NCBI RefSeq assembly: GCF_002160055.1
Contig: NZ_NFJV01000016.1
Location: 1-64,000 of the forward strand
Direction: 5' to 3'
DNA: 64,000 bases
Source of the DNA: Mediterranea sp. An20
GTDB lineage: Bacteria > Bacteroidota > Bacteroidia > Bacteroidales > Bacteroidaceae
Both the position numbers and the translations under genes were made by a program. The notes beneath the pieces were generated by a model. It searched no databases. It saw only the letters and a list, made by a program, of their open reading frames with translations, and had not been told where the DNA came from. Shown here piece after piece: positions 35,810 through 42,957 of this stretch; position 1 is the stretch's first letter, and the number at the start of each line of letters is the position of its first letter.

Positions 35810-37180
35810 ATGAAACACGCCCATACCACCCAAGAGAATTTTGTACATCTGACCACCGAGCCTGTGCACCGGCTTGTCATGTCGCTGGCCGTACCTACTA
35901 TTATCAGTATGCTGGTGACTTCTTTTTATAATATGGCAGACACATATTTTGTGGGTAAAATCAATACCCAATCCACGGCGGCGGTAGGAGTGGTGTTTTC
36001 GTTCATGACTATTGTACAAGCTATCGGATTTTTCTTTGGTCATGGGTCAGGCAATTACATTTCCCGCCGCTTGGGCGCGCAGGATACTGCCAATGCAGAG
36101 AAAATGGCAGCCACAGGTTTCTTTCTGGCATTCTTTTTCGGATTGCTGTTGTCGGTAGTAGGGCTTATGTTTCTTACTCCGCTTTCGATCTTGTTGGGTT
36201 CTACGCCTACGATTTTGCCCTATACAGAGCGCTATTTAGGAGTTATCCTTCTTGGTGCTCCCTTTATGACAGCCTCGTTGGTACTGAACAATCAGATGCG
36301 TTTTCAAGGTAATGCAGCTTATGCGATGGTGGGCATCGTGTCGGGGGCGGTGATTAATGTGGTACTGGATCCTCTTTTGATTTTTGGTTTGGATATGGGT
36401 ATTTCGGGCGCAGCCTGGGCCACAGCCATCAGCCAGTTATGCAGTTTTATTTTGCTGCTTTTCATGGTTAGGCGCGGGGGGAATATCCGTATCCGTTTCC
36501 GCAATTTTACACCCACCTTTTCATTTATCAAAGAAATTGTCGGGGGAGGGACCCCGTCGCTGGCCCGTCAGGGGTTGGCCAGTGTTTCTACCATGCTGCT
36601 TAATCTGGCTGCCGGTGTGTATGGTGACGCGGCTATTGCTGGCATGAGCATTGTGTCGCGTATTGGCATGTTTATCAATTCATTCCTTATAGGTTTTGGA
36701 CAAGGCTTTCAGCCAGTGTGCGGCTTTAACTACGGGGCAGGACTTTATGCCCGTGTCCGACAGGGGTTCTGGTTTTGCGTAAAGGTAGGCTTTGTGTTTT
36801 TGCTTGTTTTTGCAGTGGCTTGTTTTGGGTATGCCGAGCAAGTGGTAGAGCTTTTCCGGAAGGGAGACCCTGCAGTAGTGGCTACAGGAGCGGCTGCCTT
36901 GCGTTGGCAGCTGGTTACTTATCCGTTAGGCGCTTGGATTATTGTGAGCAACATGATGCTTCAGACTATCCGTAAACCAGTGCGAGCCACAGTTCTTTCT
37001 TCGGCACGTCAGGGATTGTTCTTTGTACCTCTCATTTTTATTCTTCCTCATTTCCTGGGTCTGCAGGGAGTGGAAATGTGTCAGGCGGTGTCTGATATGT
37101 TTACTTTCGTATTGGCTATCCCTTTGACGTGTGGAGTGCTGGCTGAAATGAAGCGTAAGGAAATGGAGCCAATTCAATAG
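35810..37180 (+). CDS. MATE-family multidrug/metabolite exporter
   Basis: A 456-residue inner-membrane antiporter with twelve helices in two MatE halves: the first begins MSLAVPTIISMLVTSFYNMADTYFVG near 23-48, the second near 245 (GTPSLARQGLASVSTMLLN) with GFGQGFQPVCGFNYGAG. It expels cationic drugs or metabolites in exchange for sodium or protons; the substrate is unknown. The last 65 bp overlap the 3' end of nrdG on the opposite strand, so the two transcripts are antisense at their ends. Confidence 0.9.
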   Translation: MKHAHTTQENFVHLTTEPVHRLVMSLAVPTIISMLVTSFYNMADTYFVGKINTQSTAAVGVVFSFMTIVQAIGFFFGHGSGNYISRRLGAQDTANAEKMAATGFFLAFFFGLLLSVVGLMFLTPLSILLGSTPTILPYTERYLGVILLGAPFMTASLVLNNQMRFQGNAAYAMVGIVSGAVINVVLDPLLIFGLDMGISGAAWATAISQLCSFILLLFMVRRGGNIRIRFRNFTPTFSFIKEIVGGGTPSLARQGLASVSTMLLNLAAGVYGDAAIAGMSIVSRIGMFINSFLIGFGQGFQPVCGFNYGAGLYARVRQGFWFCVKVGFVFLLVFAVACFGYAEQVVELFRKGDPAVVATGAAALRWQLVTYPLGAWIIVSNMMLQTIRKPVRATVLSSARQGLFFVPLIFILPHFLGLQGVEMCQAVSDMFTFVLAIPLTCGVLAEMKRKEMEPIQ

Positions 37181-37652
37181 CTTTTTGCGCGTCCAGCGAG
37201 GCGGGTACATTAATAATCCGTTGGTTGCTGCTCCCTCGGAAATGCAGACTTTCGTTGCGAAGGGATTGTATGAACTTGCCATCTACCAGTACGTCAAGGT
37301 AGGGGAGCAGGGCTGCTTGCCGTGGATTCTGCAGGATGCTTTCAAAATTATATCCTGTGTAACACCAAATGTTTTTACGGCTTTCCCGGCGGATTTCTCT
37401 TGCCAGTTCGCCGAAGCCTTCGGGTTGCATCAGGGGATCCCCTCCGCTGAAAGTTACATCAGCAAATGGGTCGTCTAAAATGCGTCGTAGGATGTCGTCC
37501 GTATCCATCAGGTGCCCATTTGCCTGATTCCACGACTGCGGATTGTGACACCCGGGACAGTGATGCGGGCAGCCTGCGGCATAGATGGTAGTGCGCAGGC
37601 CAGGCCCGTCCACCGTGGTGTCTTCTATGATGTCAAGGATGTAAAGCTGCAT
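37116..37652 (-). CDS. nrdG: Anaerobic ribonucleoside-triphosphate reductase activating protein
   Basis: Radical-SAM activase that installs the glycyl radical on NrdD. It has 178 residues. The iron-sulfur motif is CPHHCPGC (C-x3-C-x2-C) near residues 28-35, preceded by VDGPGLRTTIYAAG; the SAM-binding FSGGDPL is near 92-98. The C-terminal 20 or so residues run past the end of most NrdG proteins and overlap the MATE gene on the other strand. It follows nrdD after 9 bp. Confidence 0.93.
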   Translation of the reverse strand: MQLYILDIIEDTTVDGPGLRTTIYAAGCPHHCPGCHNPQSWNQANGHLMDTDDILRRILDDPFADVTFSGGDPLMQPEGFGELAREIRRESRKNIWCYTGYNFESILQNPRQAALLPYLDVLVDGKFIQSLRNESLHFRGSSNQRIINVPASLDAQKAIELAPFPYASFQPALHTSKG

Positions 37653-37661
37653 GAGAGTTTA

Positions 37662-39869
37662 TCAGTTGTGCAGAGTGCGGTCGTTCAGCTCTGCCAGTTT
37701 AGCTCTGTTCCACCGGTCAGTTGTTCCGACCAGGTATCCGGTGATGCGTTGCAGCCGGTCAATATGCTTGCTTCCGCATTGCGGGCAAACATCCATTTGC
37801 GAGGCTGCATTTTCATAGCCACAATCCATGCAGCGGTTACGGTTATGGTTTACTGAGCCGTATCCTATGTTATAGTAATCCATCATATCTACAATACGCA
37901 TAATGGCTTCGGGGTTATGGGTAGCATCACCGTCTATCTCTACATAGAAGATATGCCCTCCCCGTGTAAGGTCGTGGTAGGGGGCTTCAATCTCGGCCTT
38001 GTGGCGTGCACTGCATTTGTAATATACCGGTACATGGTTGGAGTTCGTGTAATATTCCCGGTCGGTAATGCCGGGCAGAATGCCGAACTGCTTGCGGTCT
38101 ATGCGGGTGAATTTGCCAGACAGTCCCTCTGCCGGTGTAGCCAGAATGCTGTAGTTGTGTTGGTAGCGTTCTGAGAATTGATTGGCGCTGTCGCGCATAT
38201 ACGTCACGATGCGCAATCCTAATTGTTGCGCTTCCTCTGATTCTCCATGATGCTTACCGATGAGGGCAACCAGACACTCTGCCAAACCGATGAATCCGAT
38301 GCCTAAGGTTCCTTGATTGATAACCGATTCGATGGAATCGTTGGGAGTCAGTCCTTCGCATCCGGTCCATAAGGTTGACATCAGCAGAGGAAATTGTTTT
38401 GCCCGGGCTGTTTTTTGAAATTCCATTCGCTCATGCAACTGGAGGGCGGTGATTTCCAGCATGTCGTGCAGTCGCTCAAAAAAGCGGGTGATACGTGAAT
38501 CTTTGTCAGGAATATCCATACATTCAATGGCCAGTCGAACGATATTGATGGTAGAGAATGACAAGTTGCCCCGGCTTATAGAGGTTTTAGGTCCGAAGCG
38601 ATTCTCGAATACGCGGGTGCGACACCCCATTGTAGCTACTTCATGCAGGTAGCGGTGCGGGTCGTTGGCCTGCCAGTCTTCACTTTGGTTAAATGTCGCA
38701 TCTAAGTTCAGGAAGTTTGGGAAGAAGCGGCGTGCGGTAACTTGGCAGGCCAGTTTGTAAAGGTCATAATTCCTGTCTTCCGGCAGGTAGCTGATACCGC
38801 GTTTCTTTTTCCATATCTGAATAGGGAAAATAGCAGTTTCTCCATTTCCTACGCCCCGGTAGGTACTGTTCAATAGTTCGCGGATAACGCACCGTCCCTC
38901 AGCCGAAGTGTCTGTGCCATAGTTGATGGAGCTGAATACCACCTGATTGCCTCCTCGTGAGTGAATGGTATTCATATTGTGGATGAAAGCTTCCATGGCT
39001 TGATGTACACGGGCAACGGTCTGATTAATTGCATGCTGTTTCAGGCGTTCCTGTCCAGTTAGTCCGTCCAGGTTGCGGACCAGGTAGTCGTCTATTTCCT
39101 GCTGATACAGCTGTGAGAGGTCTTGCCCATAAAGTTCTTCCAGCTTTTTGACTTCTTCTATGTAGCTTTGGCGCACATAAGGTGCCAGGTAAAAATCAAA
39201 AGCAGGTATGGCTTGTCCACCATGCATTTCGTTCTGGGCGGTTTCCAGCGAGATGCAAGCCAACACACTGGCAGTTTCAATTCGTTTGGCAGGACGTGAC
39301 TCGCCATGACCGGCGGAGAATCCTTGCCTTAGAATCTTGTCCAGCGGATGTTGTACACAAGTTAGGCTTTTGGTCGGATAATAATCTTTATCATGTATAT
39401 GCAGGTAGTTGTGTGTTACTGCCTGTTTTACTTCTTCGCTCAGCAAATAGTCGTCCACAAAAGGCTTAGTGGTTTCGCTGGCAAATTTCATCATCATGCC
39501 GGCAGGAGTGTCAGCATTCATGTTGGCGTTCTCCCGGGTGATGTCATTCGACTTTATGTTAATGATTTCCAAAAACACATCCCGTGTCTTGGCTTTGCGG
39601 GCTATGCTGCGTTGATTGCGGTAGGCAATGTATTTCTGAGCTACATCCTTGCGGCTGCTTTCCATTAGTTCCAGTTCCACCTGATCCTGTATTTCCTCTA
39701 CTGTCATTTGTGTTTTTCCTTTGAAGGCTATGCGGTCTGTAATCTGGCGGATAAGGGCATGGTCTTCTCCTTTATCTGTGTGTAGCATGGCTTTGCGTAT
39801 AGCTGTAGAAATCTTTTCTTCGTTGAATCCTACGATGCGTCCGTCACGTTTAATAACTGTTTGTATCAT
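37662..39869 (-). CDS. nrdD: Anaerobic ribonucleoside-triphosphate reductase (class III)
   Basis: Class III reductase of 735 residues, making deoxynucleotides without oxygen. An ATP-cone regulatory domain covers residues 1-90 (IKRDGRIVGFNEEKI). The C-terminus holds the zinc site CMDCGY...CPQCGSKH and the glycyl-radical motif RITGYLVG about 25 residues from the end. The start at 39869 (MIQTVIKRDG) matches the ATP cone. It is co-transcribed with nrdG. The AT-rich leader has a -7 box TAACTTTG at 39919-39926. Confidence 0.95.
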   Translation of the reverse strand: MIQTVIKRDGRIVGFNEEKISTAIRKAMLHTDKGEDHALIRQITDRIAFKGKTQMTVEEIQDQVELELMESSRKDVAQKYIAYRNQRSIARKAKTRDVFLEIINIKSNDITRENANMNADTPAGMMMKFASETTKPFVDDYLLSEEVKQAVTHNYLHIHDKDYYPTKSLTCVQHPLDKILRQGFSAGHGESRPAKRIETASVLACISLETAQNEMHGGQAIPAFDFYLAPYVRQSYIEEVKKLEELYGQDLSQLYQQEIDDYLVRNLDGLTGQERLKQHAINQTVARVHQAMEAFIHNMNTIHSRGGNQVVFSSINYGTDTSAEGRCVIRELLNSTYRGVGNGETAIFPIQIWKKKRGISYLPEDRNYDLYKLACQVTARRFFPNFLNLDATFNQSEDWQANDPHRYLHEVATMGCRTRVFENRFGPKTSISRGNLSFSTINIVRLAIECMDIPDKDSRITRFFERLHDMLEITALQLHERMEFQKTARAKQFPLLMSTLWTGCEGLTPNDSIESVINQGTLGIGFIGLAECLVALIGKHHGESEEAQQLGLRIVTYMRDSANQFSERYQHNYSILATPAEGLSGKFTRIDRKQFGILPGITDREYYTNSNHVPVYYKCSARHKAEIEAPYHDLTRGGHIFYVEIDGDATHNPEAIMRIVDMMDYYNIGYGSVNHNRNRCMDCGYENAASQMDVCPQCGSKHIDRLQRITGYLVGTTDRWNRAKLAELNDRTLHN

Positions 39870-40119
39870 AGAAATAATCTTTTTGAATTGTATGAGTTCT
39901 TGTTGAGATTGCAGCTGCAAAGTTATTTGAATTAATTGTATGTTTTCTATTTTAGATAACTTTTTGTCTGTTAAATATCGTTTCTTATTTGCTAATCAAT
40001 TAGTTGTTTATCAGTTTTGGAAAACTTTTGTTTACGTCGTATTATTATATTTGTCTGTTATGGAATATTTGTTGTGCTGTTAGATGGGAATAATATCTGC
40101 TATATGGATGGTATATATA
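39870..40119 (-). promoter_or_regulatory. AT-rich control region upstream of nrdD
   Basis: About 250 bp without a gene. On the - strand TAACTTTG at 39919-39926 fits the -7 element, but no -33 TTG lies at the normal distance, which would suit an activator-dependent promoter. I see no clear NrdR or FNR-type box and no further structure. Confidence 0.4.
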
Positions 40120-40150
40120 GAAAAAATCCGCACCGGTTAAGATGCGGATT
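40120..40150 (-). terminator. Intrinsic terminator of the TlpA-like gene
   Basis: On the - strand AATCCGCA (40143-40150) pairs with TGCGGATT (40125-40132), 8 bp, followed by TTTTTTC. Confidence 0.8.
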
Positions 40151-40176
40151 CTTTGGGTAACAAGTAACGTATTCTG

Positions 40177-41274
40177 TTATTTCAGTGCTTCGGCAATCTT
40201 TTCTTGCAGTTCTTCTCCATGCAGACCGCGTGCCAGGATGGTGCCTTCGCCATCTACCAGAACGGTGTGGGGAATGCTGCTTACGGCATAGAGTTTGGCA
40301 CCTTCGCAATCCCAATATTTCAGGTCGGACATTTGCGGCCATGTGATTTTCAATTGTTTGATGCCGTTTTTCCATGCCTCGGCGTCACGGTCCAGAGAAA
40401 CACCGACAATCTCAAAACCTTTGTTCTTATATTTCTTGTAAGCTTCTACCAGATTGGGCATTTCGCGGCGGCAGGGACCACACCAGCTGGCCCAGAAGTC
40501 AATGAGTGTAACCTTGCCTTTACCTACATAATCCGACAGTTTTACCGCCTTTCCGTCCGGAGTCTGCATTTCAAAGTCGGTGAATTTCTGTCCTACGGCC
40601 GTAGCTTTCATCTTTTCTACATTGTCTTTGATGCGGATGATGGTTTCGTCGTTGGCGTATGCTGCCGGGATTTGTGCCATCAGCGGGTCAAGGTCTTCCA
40701 CGTCCATGTAGTAGAAGTTTTGCTTTAGCAGATAGATGCCAGCTGCGTTTGTGATGTTGTTAGTGATACCTTCTTTCATAACGCCCATCATTTTTTCTTC
40801 CGTCGCCTCAATGTTCTTGCTGGCTTCTTCGCGCTGTTCGTCAGTCAGCGTGGAATCTGACAAGCTCTTGTAGATGGCAGACATTTGTTTGGTCAACTCA
40901 TTCACTTGAGCACGGATGACCTGATAGGCATCATTCGTTGGAGTTCCGGTTGCTGCATCGTCATTTGTCGACAAATGGATCTGGATATTTCCGTTTTCTA
41001 AGAAGAAGTCCATAGCCAAGCTGTTTTCTCCAGATTTGTAAGTCAGGTAACGTACATCTGCCAGAGAGTCAGCTTTAGTACCTTTAAACTGAAATTCTCC
41101 GTTGGTAATTACGGCAGAGTCCAGTTTTACCAGTTGGCGTCCTTCGCGTGCTTGCATGTAGACGGTATCTCCGTCTGCTGCGCCTTCTACGCTGCCTTTC
41201 ACTGTGTAACCTTGGTTCCCGCTACATGCAGCCAGTAAAGCTGCGGTAGCCAGTAAGTAAGTAAACTTTTTCAT
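40177..41274 (-). CDS. TlpA-family thiol-disulfide reductase lipoprotein with DUF4369 domain
   Basis: A 365-residue lipoprotein. Signal MKKFTYLLATAALLAAC gives the lipidated Cys17. Residues 20-130 are a DUF4369 domain (YTVKGSVEGAADGDTVYM), then a helical linker, then an AhpC/TSA-thioredoxin domain from about 225 with the redox motif WASWCGPCRREMP. The typical cis-proline lies in SIPHTVLVDG. Proteins of this form reduce or shuffle periplasmic disulfides in Bacteroidetes. A -7 box TATCTTTG is at 41311-41318. It ends at a clear terminator. Confidence 0.9.
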   Translation of the reverse strand: MKKFTYLLATAALLAACSGNQGYTVKGSVEGAADGDTVYMQAREGRQLVKLDSAVITNGEFQFKGTKADSLADVRYLTYKSGENSLAMDFFLENGNIQIHLSTNDDAATGTPTNDAYQVIRAQVNELTKQMSAIYKSLSDSTLTDEQREEASKNIEATEEKMMGVMKEGITNNITNAAGIYLLKQNFYYMDVEDLDPLMAQIPAAYANDETIIRIKDNVEKMKATAVGQKFTDFEMQTPDGKAVKLSDYVGKGKVTLIDFWASWCGPCRREMPNLVEAYKKYKNKGFEIVGVSLDRDAEAWKNGIKQLKITWPQMSDLKYWDCEGAKLYAVSSIPHTVLVDGEGTILARGLHGEELQEKIAEALK

Positions 41275-41310
41275 TATTATTCCTTTTTAAGTTGGTGATT
41301 TTTACGGTTG

Positions 41311-41318
41311 CAAAGATA
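41311..41318 (-). promoter_or_regulatory. -7 box of the TlpA-like gene
   Basis: TATCTTTG on the - strand, 37 bp before the ATG at 41274. The rpsP terminator lies directly upstream, in the -33 region. Confidence 0.5.
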
Positions 41319-41323
41319 GCAAT

Positions 41324-41359
41324 AAAAAATCCCCTTCACCATAGGCGAAGAGGATTTTA
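41324..41359 (-). terminator. Intrinsic terminator of rpsP
   Basis: On the - strand AAATCCTCTTC pairs with GAAGGGGATTT around a GCC-TAT-GGT loop (one mismatch), followed by TTTATT. It starts 36 bp after the rpsP stop. Confidence 0.75.
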
Positions 41360-41394
41360 TAGTTTTAATCCCATTTTTTAATGATGCACCGTTT

Positions 41395-41946
41395 TTATTC
41401 GGCAGCATTTTCGGCAGCAGGCGCCTCAGCACCCTCAGCACCTTCTTCCGTAGCAGGTGCTTCGGCAGCAGCTTTGGCTGCTTCTTCTGCAGCTTTCTTT
41501 TCAGCCAAGGCTTTAGCCTTTTCTTCGTTTACTTTCTTTTCGGCTTCCAGACGTGCTTTAGCTATTTCTTTCTTAGCCTCTTCGTCTTTAGCTTTCAGGG
41601 CAGCCAAACCGTTCTGCTTGTTGTTCTTCCAAGCCTGGAATTTAGTTTCGGCTTCAGCTTCACCGAAAGCGCCTTTTGCAACGCCTCCCAACAGGTGTTT
41701 CTTCATATAGACACCTTCGCGGGAAAGAATGTTCCGAACCGTGTCAGTGGGCTGAGCTCCCGTCATCACCCATTTCAATGCACGGTCAAAGTTCAAATCT
41801 ACTGTGGCAGGATTGGTGTTGGGGTTGTAGGTACCAATCTTTTCAATAAAACGACCATCACGTGGTGCTTTTGCGTCGGCAATTACGATGGAGTAGAAAG
41901 CGTAGCTTTTGCGTCCATGTCTTTGCAATCTGATTTTTGTTGCCAT
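41395..41946 (-). CDS. rpsP: 30S ribosomal protein S16, with long C-terminal extension
   Basis: S16 of the small ribosomal subunit; the core is residues 1-80 ([23 protein letters not shown]). The protein has 183 residues, about twice the usual 80-90. The extra C-terminal part is low-complexity, first Lys/Glu/Ala-rich and helical ([20 protein letters not shown]), then Ala/Glu/Pro-rich to the end. Such tails are known in Bacteroidetes S16. It is monocistronic, without rimM or trmD beside it, and has a perfect promoter. Confidence 0.95.
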   Translation of the reverse strand: MATKIRLQRHGRKSYAFYSIVIADAKAPRDGRFIEKIGTYNPNTNPATVDLNFDRALKWVMTGAQPTDTVRNILSREGVYMKKHLLGGVAKGAFGEAEAETKFQAWKNNKQNGLAALKAKDEEAKKEIAKARLEAEKKVNEEKAKALAEKKAAEEAAKAAAEAPATEEGAEGAEAPAAENAAE

Positions 41947-42008
41947 TGGATAAAAAATAGTATTTAGTTAATGATTTGAATAATGCTACTAACTCGTAAT
42001 AGCGGGCG

Positions 42009-42040
42009 CAAAGGTAATGATTTTCTTTCAATCAGCCAAA
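42009..42040 (-). promoter_or_regulatory. Consensus promoter of rpsP
   Basis: On the - strand TTTG (42037-42040), 20 nt, TACCTTTG (42009-42016). This is the best match to the Bacteroides -33/-7 consensus in the window. Confidence 0.8.
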
Positions 42041-42129
42041 AAGCGTAGAATATATTTTGTCGAGAAAAGACACTTTGGCTGCTAACCTCAGGTTTATGAC
42101 TGTAACTGTGACTTTGAGCGTCGTAACCC

Positions 42130-42229
42130 TTAACTTGAGGCTGCTAATGTGTAGGGACACGATTTCTGGTCGTTAACCTAATGATAACACAACCTTAACC
42201 TGCTGCCTTTGCGACTCTCTCTATCTTTG
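42130..42229 (+). promoter_or_regulatory. Promoter region of the DUF3836 gene with spaced TTAAC repeats
   Basis: A -7 box TATCTTTG lies at 42222-42229 without a -33 TTTG at 19-21 nt. Upstream are TTAACT (42130), TTAACC (42173) and TTAACC (42195); the last two are 22 bp apart, two helical turns. This looks like an activator-dependent promoter. The rest of 42041-42129 holds nothing I recognise. Confidence 0.45.
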
Positions 42230-42297
42230 CAGTGTCGGAAAGACAAAGAATAACAAGAAACCAAAATTACAAATGACTCATTAAAACATTAATCGTT

Positions 42298-42783
42298 ATG
42301 AAAACTTTAGTTATTTCTCTCGTTATGGCAGCTGCCGGTATGTTGAACTCTGTTTCCGCTGCTAATTCTTCGCAACGTTTCGCCTACAATTCCGATACTG
42401 ACAGTACGGGTGTTACTACGGAATACGTCTATAAGGTGAGCGAAGATGGCTTGTACTTGTATCATCATCTGAAGTACCGCTACATCTACGATGATTCTCA
42501 GCGTTTGCTTTGCAAGGAAATCTTGCGCTGGGATGCTGTCTCTGAAGATTACCTGCCGAGCTACGCCTTGCATTATACATATACGGCGGATGACACTGTT
42601 TCGGTGGAACTGGCTTTGTGGAGCAAATCTGACGAGGCTTATACCGATGTACGCGAGAAAGCCGTTTATGCTGCCGATGCTTTCGGTCTGACTTATCAGG
42701 CGTATGAATACGATGTCAGGCACAATGTTTGGCAGATGACTGGCGAGCATGAAGTGGAAGCCATGCTGATGGCCGACAGGTAG
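42298..42783 (+). CDS. DUF3836 exported protein
   Basis: A 161-residue secreted protein with signal peptide 1-21 (LVMAAAGMLNSVSAA). The mature part is rich in Tyr and beta strands, with YKVSEDGLYLYHHLKYRY, YDDSQRLLCKEILRW and YALHYTYTADDTVSVELA, as in DUF3836 proteins of Bacteroides. The tandem YxY patterns recall YD-type repeats. The function is unknown. The following histidine kinase gene, 174 bp away with its own promoter, may be its regulator, but there is no direct evidence. Confidence 0.75.
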   Translation: MKTLVISLVMAAAGMLNSVSAANSSQRFAYNSDTDSTGVTTEYVYKVSEDGLYLYHHLKYRYIYDDSQRLLCKEILRWDAVSEDYLPSYALHYTYTADDTVSVELALWSKSDEAYTDVREKAVYAADAFGLTYQAYEYDVRHNVWQMTGEHEVEAMLMADR

Positions 42784-42818
42784 AGAAGGCTTTGTGGCTT
42801 GCGAAAGACTCATTCTTC

Positions 42819-42860
42819 TGTGGAGAGAGCCCTGTGGAGAGAGCCCTGTGGAGAGAGCTT
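42819..42860 (+). repeat. 14-bp tandem repeat, three units
   Basis: TGTGGAGAGAGCCC at 42819-42832 and 42833-42846, then TGTGGAGAGAGCTT at 42847-42860. The first two are identical, the third differs at its last two bases. It lies between the DUF3836 stop and the kinase promoter. Confidence 0.85.
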
Positions 42861-42891
42861 AACGGGCATCCATAAAAAGATGGTACGCTAT

Positions 42892-42922
42892 TTGGGTGTT
42901 ATGTGATGAATCTTTATTTTTG
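42892..42922 (+). promoter_or_regulatory. Promoter of the orphan histidine kinase gene
   Basis: TTTG (42892-42895), 19 nt, TATTTTTG (42915-42922), 36 bp before the ATG at 42958. Confidence 0.6.
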
Positions 42923-42957
42923 CACCTTTCCAATGTAAAAAGCGATAGAGCAGAAGG

